64,000 bases of DNA from an uncultured Bacteroidota bacterium. GTDB lineage: Bacteria > Bacteroidota > Bacteroidia > Bacteroidales > UBA12077. Shown here piece by piece: positions 1-9,354 of this stretch; position 1 is the stretch's first letter, and the number at the start of each line of letters is the position of its first letter. The notes beneath the pieces are model-generated. The model made no database searches. It worked only from the letters and a program-made list of their open reading frames with translations, and was not told the origin of the DNA. The position numbers were made by a program, and so were the translations under genes. The DNA is taken from the NCBI GenBank assembly GCA_913055635.1, contig CAJXLK010000001.1, positions 192,314 through 256,313 of the forward strand, written 5' to 3'.

Positions 1-357
1 GTAAGGCACTTCAGCCTCCAACGACTGATCGCGCCGGTAAAATTTGCGGGTACCATCGATCTGCCCATTCTTGTAAGGGGTAACCTGGTACTTTTGCCCG
101 CTTCGGTAATACCAGATGGTTTTGGATTTGTTTCCATCTGAATAGTGAATCTTAGAATGCAACTTGCCACTGGGATAATAATTTTTGGCAATGCCATTGG
201 CTTTGCCATTTTCAATCGGCAGCTCTGATTTGAGGGTCCCGTCATCGTAATAACTTTTCTTGACGGATGAAGGTTTTTGATCGCTGTTTTGGGAGGAATT
301 TGTCTGGCATCCGTTCAACAGCATCAGGGCGGCGATAAGGAGTAAAACGATTCTCAT
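1..357 (-). CDS. MORN-type repeat lipoprotein, 3' end cut by the window
   Basis: Reading leftwards from ATG at 357, the frame stays open for 119 codons to the window edge, so the C-terminus is missing. The N-terminus is a lipoprotein signal (MRIVLLLIAALMLLNGC), with lipidation predicted on Cys17. A Gln/Ser-rich linker and repeats of the pattern YYDDGTLKSELPIENGKANG and YYPSGKLHSKIHYSDG follow. These are the tyrosine/glycine repeats of the MORN variant (YwqK-like) family. The protein probably sits in the inner or outer membrane facing the periplasm. The repeats suggest a binding or scaffolding role; no enzyme motif is visible. The frame was read directly from the sequence. Confidence 0.75.
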   Translation of the reverse strand, partial: MRIVLLLIAALMLLNGCQTNSSQNSDQKPSSVKKSYYDDGTLKSELPIENGKANGIAKNYYPSGKLHSKIHYSDGNKSKTIWYYRSGQKYQVTPYKNGQIDGTRKFYRRDQSLEAEVPY

Positions 358-662
358 AAACGGTGTTTTCCCCAAATTTAGTAAACCCCCCGGTAATTTT
401 TATCCCTTTTGCGGATTTTTTTATGGTGAATTGTTAAAAAACGGGTATTTTAGACAGGCGGCTTTTAAAAACCAGGCATTGGTTTTGACCAATAAGGAAG
501 CCTTTATGGTTGAGATTTCAGGGGTGGGGAGACAAGATGGGTTGATGCATTTAACGCACTGGTGTGAATTTTTTCACCGGGAACGCTTTGTCATTCGAAG
601 AGGGATGAAGGGAGTTGATTGCTTGGAGCCAGCTGATTTTCATAATAAAAAAGACATATAAC
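358..662. other. intergenic region between the divergent lipoprotein and kynU genes
   Basis: About 300 bp that must hold divergent promoters. The only open frame of note on the plus strand (431-661) starts with TTG, shows no domain and overlaps the kynU start region, so I do not call it. I see no convincing TAnnTTTG element, repeat or RNA. Confidence 0.4.
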
Positions 663-1955
663 ATGGATACACGCTTTTCAATTGAGAGGAATCAAGCGGA
701 AGAGATGGATCAGCAGGATCCGCTTTCCGGTTACCGGGACCATTTTTATATTCCTGACCGGACATTGTATATGGATGGGAACTCCTTGGGTTTACTCTCA
801 AAGGAGTCGGAGTATAGCCTTAAGCGGTTGCTCAATGAATGGCGGGATTTGGGCATTAAAGGGTGGCTTAAGGGCAAGCGGCCCTGGTTTTACTATGCTG
901 AGCAGCTGGCCGAAGAAGCGGCGCCCCTGGTAGGGGCCCGCCCGGATGAGTTGATCCTGACCGGGACGACCACGGTCAACATCCATTCGCTGGTAAGTAC
1001 ATTTTATTGGCCTGACCGGGGGCGGAGCAGGATTCTGGCCGACGAGCTGAACTTTCCCACCGATCTGTATGCCCTGAAGGGACAAATCCGCCTGAAAGGA
1101 CGGGATCCCGAACAAGAGCTGATTTTAGTGCCCTCGTATGACGGTTATAACCTGGACGAAGATGAGATTGTCCGCCACATGAGCGATGAAATATCCGTGG
1201 CCTTGCTGCCCAGTGTGCTATTCCGCAGCGGTCAATTGCTGGACATGGAATATCTCACCCGTGAGGCCCACAAAAGGGGTATTGTCATTGGCTTTGACTG
1301 CAGCCATTCGGCTGGTGCTGTTCCCCATGAGCTTTCCCAATGGGGGGTGGATTTTGCCGTTTTCTGCAGCTATAAATATCTGAACGGGGGCCCCGGCAGC
1401 AGTGCTTTTCTGTACCTGAACCAGCGTCATTTTGACAAGCAGCCGTTTTTAACCGGATGGTTCGGCAATAAGAAAGAAACCCAATTCGATATGTCGTTGG
1501 ATTTTGATCCGGCTGCCAGCGCCGGGGGGTGGCAAATATCTTCTCCCGGTATTCTGGGAAGCGGCCCCATTGAGGGCAGCCTGCAGCTGATCAATGAGGC
1601 CGGTATGGCCTCGATCCGCTCCAAGTCCCAGCAGATGACGGAATATTTGATCTATTTGATCGATCAACGTTTATCGGCCGAACCTTATCGTTTTAAGGTG
1701 GTTTCACCGCGGGATGCGGGGCGCAGAAGCGGGCACATTGCCATTACCCGTGATCAGGAAGCCTTCCGTATTAACGAGGCCCTCAAGAGCAAAGGTGTCG
1801 TGCCCGACTTCCGGCCGCCCAGCCTCATCCGCATTGCCCCCTCACCCCTGTACAATACCTATCAGGAAATATGGCAGGTGGTGCAATACCTGAAAGAAAT
1901 CATCGACCATCAGGAGTACGGGCATTTTTCTGCCGAAAGGGGCGCGGTGTCTTAG
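663..1955 (+). CDS. kynU: kynureninase
   Basis: PLP-dependent hydrolase that cleaves L-kynurenine to anthranilate and alanine in cytosolic tryptophan catabolism. Family signs are YMDGNSLGLL near the N-terminus, FDCSHSAGAVPHEL in the cofactor-binding region, and the YKYLNGGPG motif whose lysine (Lys238) should form the internal aldimine. The 430 residues fit the usual 410-430. The frame can extend upstream to a TTG at 615, but those 16 extra residues are not family-like, so ATG at 663 is preferred. No tryptophan dioxygenase, formamidase or hydroxylase gene lies nearby, so it stands alone here. A related aminotransferase-V enzyme is possible, but kynureninase fits best. Confidence 0.92.
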   Translation: MDTRFSIERNQAEEMDQQDPLSGYRDHFYIPDRTLYMDGNSLGLLSKESEYSLKRLLNEWRDLGIKGWLKGKRPWFYYAEQLAEEAAPLVGARPDELILTGTTTVNIHSLVSTFYWPDRGRSRILADELNFPTDLYALKGQIRLKGRDPEQELILVPSYDGYNLDEDEIVRHMSDEISVALLPSVLFRSGQLLDMEYLTREAHKRGIVIGFDCSHSAGAVPHELSQWGVDFAVFCSYKYLNGGPGSSAFLYLNQRHFDKQPFLTGWFGNKKETQFDMSLDFDPAASAGGWQISSPGILGSGPIEGSLQLINEAGMASIRSKSQQMTEYLIYLIDQRLSAEPYRFKVVSPRDAGRRSGHIAITRDQEAFRINEALKSKGVVPDFRPPSLIRIAPSPLYNTYQEIWQVVQYLKEIIDHQEYGHFSAERGAVS

Positions 1956-1983
1956 GGATGAATCACCCTTGACTCAACCCCCA

Positions 1984-2439
1984 TCAGGAGATTGTGATCG
2001 AGCGGCGCATTTGCTGCTCACTTTTAGGAAGGGTGATCGATAAGATCCCTTTTTCGTAATGCGCCTGGATGTTCGCCGGGTCTACCTGATCCGATAAACG
2101 GAAACTTCTGCAGAACCCGCGCATACCAAATTCATCGCGCAAAACCTTACGATGGGATTGCTTTTGCTGGCGGTCTTTTGGAGCTTCATCCTTTACTGAA
2201 ACCGTAAGCAAGTCTTTATCGATTTCAAGGTCAAAGTCTGACTTTTCATAACCGGGTACGGCCAAATCAATCCTGTAATTTTTTGGGGTTTCCACGATGT
2301 TGGCAGGTGGAAGGGCTGCGTAACGGCCCTCACGGGTTGTTTCTTCCTGGAATAAGCGGTCCAGTAAATCCGATAAGGCGGTATTGTAGGACCGTTTTTC
2401 CCGGGTTGGGTTTGCGGTGTAAGTGCTTAAACGTGTCAT
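1984..2439 (-). CDS. Hsp20/alpha-crystallin small heat-shock protein
   Basis: A 151-residue ATP-independent holdase chaperone. The alpha-crystallin domain covers roughly residues 45-145. It has the core PKNYRIDLAVPGYEKSDFDL segment, the late G-I-L-S-I-T-L-P motif and a C-terminal I-x-I element (SITIS) used for oligomerisation. The N-terminal arm contains ALSDLLDRLF, typical of Bacteroidota members. It is convergent with kynU (28 bp apart) and divergent from trmD. No heat-shock operator is evident upstream. Confidence 0.92.
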   Translation of the reverse strand: MTRLSTYTANPTREKRSYNTALSDLLDRLFQEETTREGRYAALPPANIVETPKNYRIDLAVPGYEKSDFDLEIDKDLLTVSVKDEAPKDRQQKQSHRKVLRDEFGMRGFCRSFRLSDQVDPANIQAHYEKGILSITLPKSEQQMRRSITIS

Positions 2440-2791
2440 GGCTTCTATTTTTAATTGTTTTAATTTGGATTAAATTAATATATTAATTCGGTTAGGATAT
2501 AGATCAAATCCAATGCCAAAATCAAAGAAGGATTGGGCAGGGTGGAGGTTGGTGGTTGATTGTCAGGATGATGCTCTGTACCGGACGGGGTGTTTTCCTG
2601 GAGGGCAGGATTCTTCCGGATAAAGACTGCCTGAAAGGCCTGTGTGGTGTTCCAGTGCATTTTGGCCTTTTGAATGAGGCCATGAAATCATGACAATTTG
2701 GCTTCAATTGACCCCGAACGGTTGACAAGATGACATATACGCCAATGAATCAATTACCGATTCTTCTTGCTAATTTTGCAAAAAAAGACCG
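2440..2791. other. intergenic region between hsp20 and trmD
   Basis: A divergent spacer of 352 bp. The trmD promoter element is at its right end. Minus-strand frames of 61-68 residues here overlap each other and show no domain, so none is called. Nothing else is recognisable. Confidence 0.4.
2771..2778 (+). promoter_or_regulatory. trmD promoter -7 element
   Basis: TAATTTTG matches the Bacteroidota -7 consensus TAnnTTTG and lies 13 bp before the trmD ATG, implying a very short leader. No TTG is at the expected -33 distance, so only the -7 half is supported. Confidence 0.5.
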
Positions 2792-3505
2792 ATGCGGATT
2801 GATATATTGACCGGATTGCCGGATTTGTTCAAAGGTCCACTGGATCAGTCCATTATACAGCGGGCCCGTGAGCGGGAGTTGGTAGAGATATACCTTCACA
2901 ATTTAAGGGACTACAGCACCGATAAGCACCGAAGCATTGATGACTATGCCTTTGGTGGGGGTGCGGGGATGGTCATGTCGATTGAACCCATTGACCGGGC
3001 CATTAGCCACCTTACGGGACAGCGCCATTATGATGAGATCCTTTACACTGCCCCTGAAGGCGAAAAGTATCACCAAAAAATGGCCAATTATTTCTCGACC
3101 CTTCAAAACATCATCATCCTGTGTGGCCATTACAAAGGAGTGGATCAACGGGTACGCGAGCATTTGATCACCCGTGAAATATCCATTGGTGATTACGTGA
3201 TGACCGGTGGAGAGCTGGCGGCAGCGGTTATCGTTGATACGACCGTGCGGTTGCTGCCCGGGGTGATCAACGACGAAACATCCGCCCTGACCGATTCCTT
3301 TCAGGATGACCTGCTGGCTCCCCCGGTTTATACCCGCCCGGCCGAATACAAAGGCTGGAAAGTGCCTGATGTTTTGCGCTCGGGAAATTTTCATGAAATA
3401 GAAAAATGGCGCGAACAACAATCCCTGGAACGCACCCGCAAGCACAGACCCGACTTGCTGGGTGATTCTGACCATCCTGGTGCATCCGGTGAATCAACGC
3501 CCTAG
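2792..3505 (+). CDS. trmD: tRNA (guanine-N1-)-methyltransferase TrmD
   Basis: Transfers methyl from S-adenosylmethionine to N1 of G37 in tRNAs reading CNN codons, preventing +1 frameshifting. Trefoil-knot SPOUT motifs are present: [38 protein letters not shown], and [20 protein letters not shown] with the HxxIxxWR element near the C-terminus. The 237 residues match the family. It is not next to rpsP, rimM or rplS, its partners in many bacteria. Confidence 0.96.
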   Translation: MRIDILTGLPDLFKGPLDQSIIQRARERELVEIYLHNLRDYSTDKHRSIDDYAFGGGAGMVMSIEPIDRAISHLTGQRHYDEILYTAPEGEKYHQKMANYFSTLQNIIILCGHYKGVDQRVREHLITREISIGDYVMTGGELAAAVIVDTTVRLLPGVINDETSALTDSFQDDLLAPPVYTRPAEYKGWKVPDVLRSGNFHEIEKWREQQSLERTRKHRPDLLGDSDHPGASGESTP

Positions 3506-3822
3506 AGAAGTTTTAACTTTGATTTCTCAGGGCAGAGGCATCAACAAATCGGGGCTTCATTTTGCCTGTATGGTTAAAAAGACCAAATGTTGCGGTATGA
3601 GTACTTAATATGCTTCAGCACATGGCCATGCCACATTCCATGTATCTCAATTTACCCGAAACTTGCAGCGATCGTTCACGTATAATTCATCACTAAGAGG
3701 AATCATGGGCTGGTCCACGTACCCAATCCATTGCGCTGTTATTCAGGGTCCTGTCTCCGGAAAGGCGGTTATATTGTGACCGGGTGCCATTTGAAGGATC
3801 AGCTCTGCGTTTTCAATGAAGT
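3506..3822. other. intergenic region between trmD and the cyclase gene
   Basis: About 317 bp with no supported frame. I found no clear terminator, promoter of the TAnnTTTG type, or repeat. It must hold the trmD terminator and the cyclase promoter. Confidence 0.35.
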
Positions 3823-5319
3823 ATGTCGACACCCACACAGCAAATGCATCAAACCATCTTACTGATCGATGAATCGGGCCAAAACAGGGAACAGGTCGAA
3901 TCCATCGGAAAAAGGCCTGGAGAATCATGGCAGGTGGTATCGGCTGGTGAACGGGAGTTCTCGCAAAAAGCCCGCAATCTCATACCCGATTACGTTTTGA
4001 TCGATGCATCCTCCTATACCCCGGATCTGATTGAAGAACTTGAAAGGCTCGAGAAAGACCGCATCATCCATCATACCCCGGTTTTGTTTCTTTTTGATCC
4101 CCGGCAGAAGGAGTCGATCTGCAACCTGCTGGAATACCGTACGGCCCATTTTCTGTTGAAACCCGTTGATCCCGATGAGCTTTACCTGCGCCTGCAGGCC
4201 GCCAAAAAGTGGTATCATTACATCAAACAACTTAACCGGACCAATGAACGTTTGAGCAACTTATCTGAGGTGGCCCGCAATACCTCCAATGCCGTGGTTA
4301 TCTTTCAAACCGACGGATCCATTGAGTGGGCCAACGAGGGCTTTGAACGGATGTATGGTTACACCCCTGAAGCTTACCGGCAATTGCATGACCATATTAT
4401 TTTTTCCGCCCAAAGCGATCACCTCCAGGTGGTGTTGGATCATTTCAGGGGAGGCGGCGAGTCATTTAGCCTGGATCATCAAATCATTACCCGCAGTGGC
4501 CAACATAAATGGATTCAAACCACCCTGACGCCCATCCGCAATGTGTACGGTTACCTGGACAAGATGGTGGCCATCGAATCTGATGTGACCGAATTGAGGA
4601 AAGAAAAAGAAAAATCGGATAACCTGCTGCTTAATATCCTGCCTTTTGAAATTGCCGAGCAACTTAAAAAGAAAGGTGCTGCCAAATCCCGCAAATATAG
4701 AAGCGCAACGGTCATGTTTGCCGACTTCGCCAATTTTACCGGCCTTACGGAAGTCATGTCGGTGCACGATTTAATCAATGAATTGAACCGTTACGTTCAG
4801 AAATTTGATGAACTCATTGACCACCATTTTGTGGAGAAGATTAAAACCATTGGCGATGCCTATATGTGTGCCGGGGGGTTGCCCCTGAAGAATTATAGCC
4901 ACCCGTTTGATGTGGTGCTGGCGGCCTTGGAGATCCGGGATTATGTAAGACAAAAAGCCGTTGAAAAACAGCGAAAAGGCGAGCATATATGGCAACTGCG
5001 CATAGGCATTCATACCGGGGAAGTGATGGCCGGGGTGATCGGTAGCAAACGTTTTGCCTATGATATCTGGGGCCGTACCGTTAACATTGCCAATGAGATG
5101 GAGGAGATGAGTGAGGTGGGGGCCATTAATGTTTCGGGTTCGACCGTGGAATACATTCAGGATTATTTTGAGCTGACCTATCGGGGGGAAATTAGGATGA
5201 AAAACACCGGCGAGCCCCTTCAAATGTATTTTGTGAACCGGTTGAAGCCTGAATTTTCAAAAGATTCGGGAGGTATTTATCCCAATCAAAAATTCCAAAA
5301 GGTTTTGGCCAAATATTAA
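3823..5319 (+). CDS. REC-PAS class III adenylate cyclase
   Basis: A 498-residue cytosolic signalling enzyme expected to make cAMP from ATP. Residues 10-130 are a response-regulator receiver domain with its acidic pair (D16, E17), phospho-acceptor D61 and conserved K113. Residues 145-260 are a PAS domain (QTDGSIEWANEGFERMYGYT). A coiled signalling linker (LLLNILPFEIAEQLKKKG) leads into the cyclase domain at about 290-485. Metal-binding aspartates are D301 (VMFADFANFT) and D345 (KIKTIGDAYM). K341 and D414 (YDIWG) are the residues that select ATP over GTP. N421 is kept, but the transition-state arginine expected four residues later is E425. No kinase gene adjoins it. It has its own transcription unit. 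Confidence 0.88.
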   Translation: MSTPTQQMHQTILLIDESGQNREQVESIGKRPGESWQVVSAGEREFSQKARNLIPDYVLIDASSYTPDLIEELERLEKDRIIHHTPVLFLFDPRQKESICNLLEYRTAHFLLKPVDPDELYLRLQAAKKWYHYIKQLNRTNERLSNLSEVARNTSNAVVIFQTDGSIEWANEGFERMYGYTPEAYRQLHDHIIFSAQSDHLQVVLDHFRGGGESFSLDHQIITRSGQHKWIQTTLTPIRNVYGYLDKMVAIESDVTELRKEKEKSDNLLLNILPFEIAEQLKKKGAAKSRKYRSATVMFADFANFTGLTEVMSVHDLINELNRYVQKFDELIDHHFVEKIKTIGDAYMCAGGLPLKNYSHPFDVVLAALEIRDYVRQKAVEKQRKGEHIWQLRIGIHTGEVMAGVIGSKRFAYDIWGRTVNIANEMEEMSEVGAINVSGSTVEYIQDYFELTYRGEIRMKNTGEPLQMYFVNRLKPEFSKDSGGIYPNQKFQKVLAKY

Positions 5320-5428
5320 CCTTTCCGGGCTATAACCCTCCGGGCCGAATACTTTGTCTTTTCCCCTGCCTGCAACCAGCACCACGAGCCGGGGGGCATT
5401 CTTAGTTGGAGGGCAAACACAAAAAATG

Positions 5429-5923
5429 CTATTGGTCTGAATCCCTTAGGTTTACTTCTGTAAAGCCATGGGGGAGGAATTGTTCCACATTTTCGGCCAC
5501 AATGATCTTTTCACTGCCAAACAGGATGATTTCAATGGGGGTTTGGTATCTCCTTTCACTTTCCAGGAGCACTTGCAGGCATGCCCCACATGGGGGAAAC
5601 GGTTTTTTGATGGGCTCTTCACCATTGTTCGCTGCAATGGCCAGGGCAATCACGGGGGTTTGAGGATAGCGGGCATTGGCATAGAAAACAGCGGTTCGCT
5701 CGGCGCAAAGGCCTGAGGGGAAGGCCGAATTTTCCTGATTGCTGGCATGGACGATTTGCTGATTCTCCAGGCGAACCGCTGCCCCTACGAAAAAATTGCT
5801 GTAGGGAGCATAGGCCGTTGAAGCCGCTTTCCTGGCTTCATCAATGAGCTGGCTTTGCTGGCTGGTGAGTTCCTGCCGGGAGGGATATTCATAAACCGTT
5901 GAGGTGAGTTCCTTTTTCTTCAT
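5429..5923 (-). CDS. cdd: cytidine deaminase
   Basis: Zinc-dependent deamination of cytidine/deoxycytidine to uridine/deoxyuridine in pyrimidine salvage. The zinc site is complete: C73-A-E75 (catalytic glutamate) and P-C112-G-A-C115. YAPYSNFFVGAAV near residue 40 is the substrate-binding strand of the family. At 164 residues it is the short tetrameric form with an extended N-terminus, as usual in Bacteroidota. It is divergent from the glucosaminidase gene. Confidence 0.95.
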   Translation of the reverse strand: MKKKELTSTVYEYPSRQELTSQQSQLIDEARKAASTAYAPYSNFFVGAAVRLENQQIVHASNQENSAFPSGLCAERTAVFYANARYPQTPVIALAIAANNGEEPIKKPFPPCGACLQVLLESERRYQTPIEIILFGSEKIIVAENVEQFLPHGFTEVNLRDSDQ

Positions 5924-5953
5924 ATTCCCCGTATATTTGGAAACAGATTTGCA

Positions 5954-5983
5954 TTGTCCCTCAAAGATAAAACTTTATATTTG
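5954..5983 (+). promoter_or_regulatory. promoter of the glucosaminidase lipoprotein gene
   Basis: TTG at 5954-5956, 19 bp, then TATATTTG at 5976-5983. This is a full match to the Bacteroidota sigma-ABfr consensus (TTG, N19, TAnnTTTG). It lies 19 bp before the ATG at 6003. Confidence 0.7.
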
Positions 5984-6002
5984 ATCCAAACAATTACACC
6001 CC

Positions 6003-6983
6003 ATGAATTTCCGGTATTTATTGGCTTTTTTGCTGCTTTTTGCATCTTGTTCCACCACCCAGAAATCTTTCACACCCGGTCATACCGAAGAAAGTAAGGC
6101 CTATGTTCAACAATATAAGGATTTGGCCGTTCGCGAAATGCAGCGAACCGGTATACCGGCCAGCATTACACTTGCCCAGGGCATACTGGAGTCCGATTAT
6201 GGCCGCAGCCGGCTGGCCCGCCAGGCCAATAACCATTTTGGCATCAAATGCCATGATAGCTGGAGCGGGAAAAGGATCTACCATGACGACGACCGGCGGG
6301 ATGAATGTTTCAGACAGTATTCAAGTGTTTATCAATCCTACCGCGATCATTCCCGCTTTTTAAAAGGTTCTCAGCGGTATGCGTTTTTATTCCGTTATGA
6401 GCGTACGGCATACAAGAAATGGGCAAGGGGATTAAAGAAAGCCGGATATGCCACAAGCCCTACTTATGCTTCCCGCCTGATTGAGTTGATTGAACGTTAT
6501 GGGTTGCACCGTTTCGATAAAAACCCACGGTTGGCCTCTGCTAATGCTGCTATGAATGTTTCCACCGGAAGGAGTTCGCTTGGCGATGTGGATAATTTTA
6601 CCTTTTCCCCTGGCAAACATCGCATTAGAACGCGCAACCGCATTGATTATATAGTGGTTAAAGAAGGCGATACGTTCAAAAGCCTGAACAAAGAGCTGAA
6701 CCTTATACCCGGAGAGTTGAAGAAATACAATGAATTGAGCGATACTGCCTCTTTATATCCCGGGCGGATATTGTACCTTCAGCCAAAGCGAAATAAGGCT
6801 GCCAGGGGCTTTGAAACTCATAAGGTGAAAAAGGGCGATACCATGTATTCCATTTCTCAAAAATATGGCATAGAGCTCGAAGAGCTTTATGAACGCAACC
6901 GGATGGACCCCTCGGAGGAACCCCAACGCGGCGATAAAATTTGGTTGCGGGGGAAAAAACCCCGGGAAAAGGCCTCCCAATAA
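6003..6983 (+). CDS. glucosaminidase (GH73-type) lipoprotein with two LysM domains
   Basis: Predicted peptidoglycan hydrolase of 326 residues. The N-terminus is a lipoprotein signal (LLAFLLLFASC, Cys16). The glucosaminidase domain spans about residues 35-175, with GIPASITLAQGILESDYGRS containing the likely catalytic E63, and NNHFGIKC as a second family motif. Two LysM peptidoglycan-binding modules lie at about 214-262 (IVVKEGDTFKSLNKE) and 271-318 (HKVKKGDTMYSISQKYGI). It would act in the periplasm on glycan strands in wall turnover or division. ATG at 6003 is supported by the promoter just upstream. Confidence 0.92.
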   Translation: MNFRYLLAFLLLFASCSTTQKSFTPGHTEESKAYVQQYKDLAVREMQRTGIPASITLAQGILESDYGRSRLARQANNHFGIKCHDSWSGKRIYHDDDRRDECFRQYSSVYQSYRDHSRFLKGSQRYAFLFRYERTAYKKWARGLKKAGYATSPTYASRLIELIERYGLHRFDKNPRLASANAAMNVSTGRSSLGDVDNFTFSPGKHRIRTRNRIDYIVVKEGDTFKSLNKELNLIPGELKKYNELSDTASLYPGRILYLQPKRNKAARGFETHKVKKGDTMYSISQKYGIELEELYERNRMDPSEEPQRGDKIWLRGKKPREKASQ

Positions 6984-7176
6984 ACCTATTTACCAGTTAT
7001 TACCCGCACAGCCGCCTTTGACAGGATGTGATCATTGTTATAGATTGTTTTCCCTGTCCTCTCTGGGATTAATCGTTCTACCAACCTTCTTTAGCAGGAT
7101 CTGATTGCTGGTAGCCCGTTTTTTGCAGAACCATTCATTGATGCCACCAGCGGGGGGAGGCAGTCTGCCGCCATTT

Positions 7177-8145
7177 TTACTGGCAGTGGTAGGCTGTGAT
7201 CTCGCGGAAGCCTTTCAGGAATTCTTCCGTCGCCATTTTCTTCTTTCCTGCCTGCTGTATCTCTTTGAGGTGAATGAACCCGTCCCAGGCAGCTACCTTC
7301 AAATAGCTTTTATGATCGCTGTGCAGGCTTCCAGCCGGGTAATCGTGGGTTTTATATTCGGGCAGGCCATGGTAAACCTTCAGTGGGAAGGTCTCCGAGT
7401 TAGACAATCGGGTCCAGGCAGCCGGGTAGGGGCTTAGCCCACGAATAAAATTGTAAATGACCTGTGTGGATTGATTCCAGTTAATTTGACAATCGGCTTT
7501 ATGGATTTTAGGGGCTTTTTTGGGCGGGGCATGGGAAGCGGCCAGCTCATTTTGATCGATGGCTTGATAATTGCCTGTTCGAATGGCTTCCACGGTTTCC
7601 ACGACCAGTTCGCCCCCCAGTTCCATCAGCCTGTCGTGCAGGCTACCGGCGCTGTCATGGGGTTCAATGGGGGTTTTTTTCCATTTAATGACCTTCCCGG
7701 TATCGACTTTGGGATCGAGGAAGAAGGTGGTTACCCCGGTCTGGCTTTCTCCCTGCATGATGGCATGGTTGATGGGGGCTGCCCCACGGTAATCTGGCAG
7801 CAGCGATGCATGCAGGTTGAAGGTGCCGTAATGGGGAATGGTAAATATGCGCGGGGGGAGGATCTTAAAAGCCACCACCACCTGGAGCGATGGGTTGAGT
7901 TCCTCCAGTTCACGGGCAAAAGAGGGGTCGTCAAGGTGATTGGGTTGTAGAAGCCGCAACCCCCGCTGGCGGGCAAATGCCTTTACGGGCGATTCCTTTA
8001 ATTTTTGTCCCCGGCCGGCCGGCTTGTCCGGATTGGTGACAACCCCCACTACATTATAGCCCTGTTCAATCAACTGTCTTAGGCTCTCCACGGCAAAATC
8101 CGGTGTGCCCATGAATATGATGCGGAATGATTCGTCGGATATCAT
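7177..8145 (-). CDS. fmt: methionyl-tRNA formyltransferase
   Basis: Formylates initiator Met-tRNA with 10-formyl-THF. The N-terminal domain has FRIIFMGTPDFAVESLRQL, the catalytic FNLHASLLPDYRGAAPINHA (N, H) and TGVTTFFLDPKVDTGKV (D). A C-terminal OB-like domain follows (KADCQINWNQSTQVIYNFIR, GLSPYPAAWT). The 322 residues are typical. The longest frame begins at a TTG at 8172; ATG at 8145 gives the family-like N-terminus and is chosen. It is a single gene here, not paired with def. Confidence 0.94.
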   Translation of the reverse strand: MISDESFRIIFMGTPDFAVESLRQLIEQGYNVVGVVTNPDKPAGRGQKLKESPVKAFARQRGLRLLQPNHLDDPSFARELEELNPSLQVVVAFKILPPRIFTIPHYGTFNLHASLLPDYRGAAPINHAIMQGESQTGVTTFFLDPKVDTGKVIKWKKTPIEPHDSAGSLHDRLMELGGELVVETVEAIRTGNYQAIDQNELAASHAPPKKAPKIHKADCQINWNQSTQVIYNFIRGLSPYPAAWTRLSNSETFPLKVYHGLPEYKTHDYPAGSLHSDHKSYLKVAAWDGFIHLKEIQQAGKKKMATEEFLKGFREITAYHCQ

Positions 8146-8384
8146 AAAAGCAGGATTTGATGTACCCGGCAAAATTAGCCAATAAAATTCAAATTGTTAA
8201 TTTTACAGGTTTGATATCAGGGGGGCAACCATATGGGTTTGAATGGAAACAGGGACTTTGTCCGTTTTCTGGACTGGTTGTTGGCCATCAAAGCAATAGT
8301 TGCCTGACCTTGGACAGATATTATATAATACCTCTGTTGGTTGGTCGACAGGCACAATGTCGACACCTATGAGGCTCGAGCAGT

Positions 8385-9248
8385 ATGATGAAAAGATTCA
8401 GCATAAACCCATTCGGTATGAAACGATTTAACTGGACCATTTTTATAAGTTTTAACCTGTTTTTCACTTTTTTACTGATGGCCTTATCCGGCATCATTCT
8501 CTATTTTAAGCCTGAAGGAACCATAGCCCGGTGGCTGGACTGGGATATTCTTTGGCTTGATAAGTCAGGCTGGGAATCATTACACACGGTTTTTTCTTTT
8601 TTATTCATGGCTTTTGCGCTCTTCCATATATTAAAGATTCATTTATTTAATCTGCGGGTTTATTTTTTAAAGTTCAGGTCCCGCGACAAAGCCCGTGAGT
8701 TATATTTATCCTTGATGATCACCGTCTTATTTACTGTGGGGACGGTGATGATGCTGCCCCCGTTTCACTCGATTTATCAGGGCGGCAATCATCTTTCAGC
8801 GCTGTGGAAGAACCGGGTAGAAGTGGCCGATCAGGGGGTATCCCCGCGGATATCCCTGGAAAAAGCGGCAGCTGGAATGGGGATGAATGGTGAAGCACTG
8901 GCAGGCTGGATTGACCGGCAGGAGGATCTGGAGGATCTCTCGCCGGAGGCTTCGCTTATGGCCAATGCCAGGGGCAATGATGTGACCCCCTATGGGCTTT
9001 ATCAGCGGTTGAAGCGGGAGGCCGTCGGCAGGGATCGTAGTCAACGCCTCTATGGGTCTATTACCCTGGAAGAGCTGGGCCTGATTTTGGAGGTGCCTTC
9101 CTCCCGGATACAGGCTTTTTTACGCCACCAATATGATTTGCACGAGGTGGCCCCCAGCTCCGATCTCCTGGAGCTTTCCAGAAGAGCCGATCAAAAGCCC
9201 GCGGAATTGAAAAAAGCTATTGTGGAAGGCTTGAGCGGCAGATCCTGA
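8385..9248 (+). CDS. DUF4405-type membrane protein with cytoplasmic tail
   Basis: A 287-residue inner-membrane protein. Hydrophobic spans are at about residues 17-40, 66-88 and 106-124. His67 (ESLHTVF), His81 and His86 (LFHILKIHLF) lie in or beside the second span, which suggests cytochrome b561-like haem ligation as proposed for DUF4405 proteins. After residue 130 a soluble region carries helical segments (ISLEKAAAGMGMNGEALAGW, TLEELGLILEVPSSRIQAFL). Two ATG codons occur in tandem (8385 and 8388). Substrate and electron partner are unknown, and haem binding is inferred only from histidine placement. Confidence 0.65.
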   Translation: MMKRFSINPFGMKRFNWTIFISFNLFFTFLLMALSGIILYFKPEGTIARWLDWDILWLDKSGWESLHTVFSFLFMAFALFHILKIHLFNLRVYFLKFRSRDKARELYLSLMITVLFTVGTVMMLPPFHSIYQGGNHLSALWKNRVEVADQGVSPRISLEKAAAGMGMNGEALAGWIDRQEDLEDLSPEASLMANARGNDVTPYGLYQRLKREAVGRDRSQRLYGSITLEELGLILEVPSSRIQAFLRHQYDLHEVAPSSDLLELSRRADQKPAELKKAIVEGLSGRS

Positions 9249-9283
9249 CCCCAACAACGCAAAAAGCCAGTTTTTATCTGCCT

Positions 9284-9315
9284 GCGGGTCCACCCTTTTT
9301 CGGAGGGGTGCCCGC
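9284..9315 (+). terminator. probable rho-independent terminator after the DUF4405 gene
   Basis: The arms are GCGGG plus CACCC, and GGGTG plus CCCGC, with a two-base bulge and a short loop, followed by TTTT at 9316-9319. It lies 36 bp after the stop codon and also separates this gene from the convergent ribBA gene. Confidence 0.55.
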
Positions 9316-9354
9316 TTTTAACCGTCTGAGGGTTTACCCTTTTTCTGTTGAGTC

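Noticed and set aside
431..661. Small plus-strand ORF of 76 codons before kynU
   Set aside because: Starts with TTG, no domain, overlaps the kynU frame start and has no promoter or ribosome site; probably chance.
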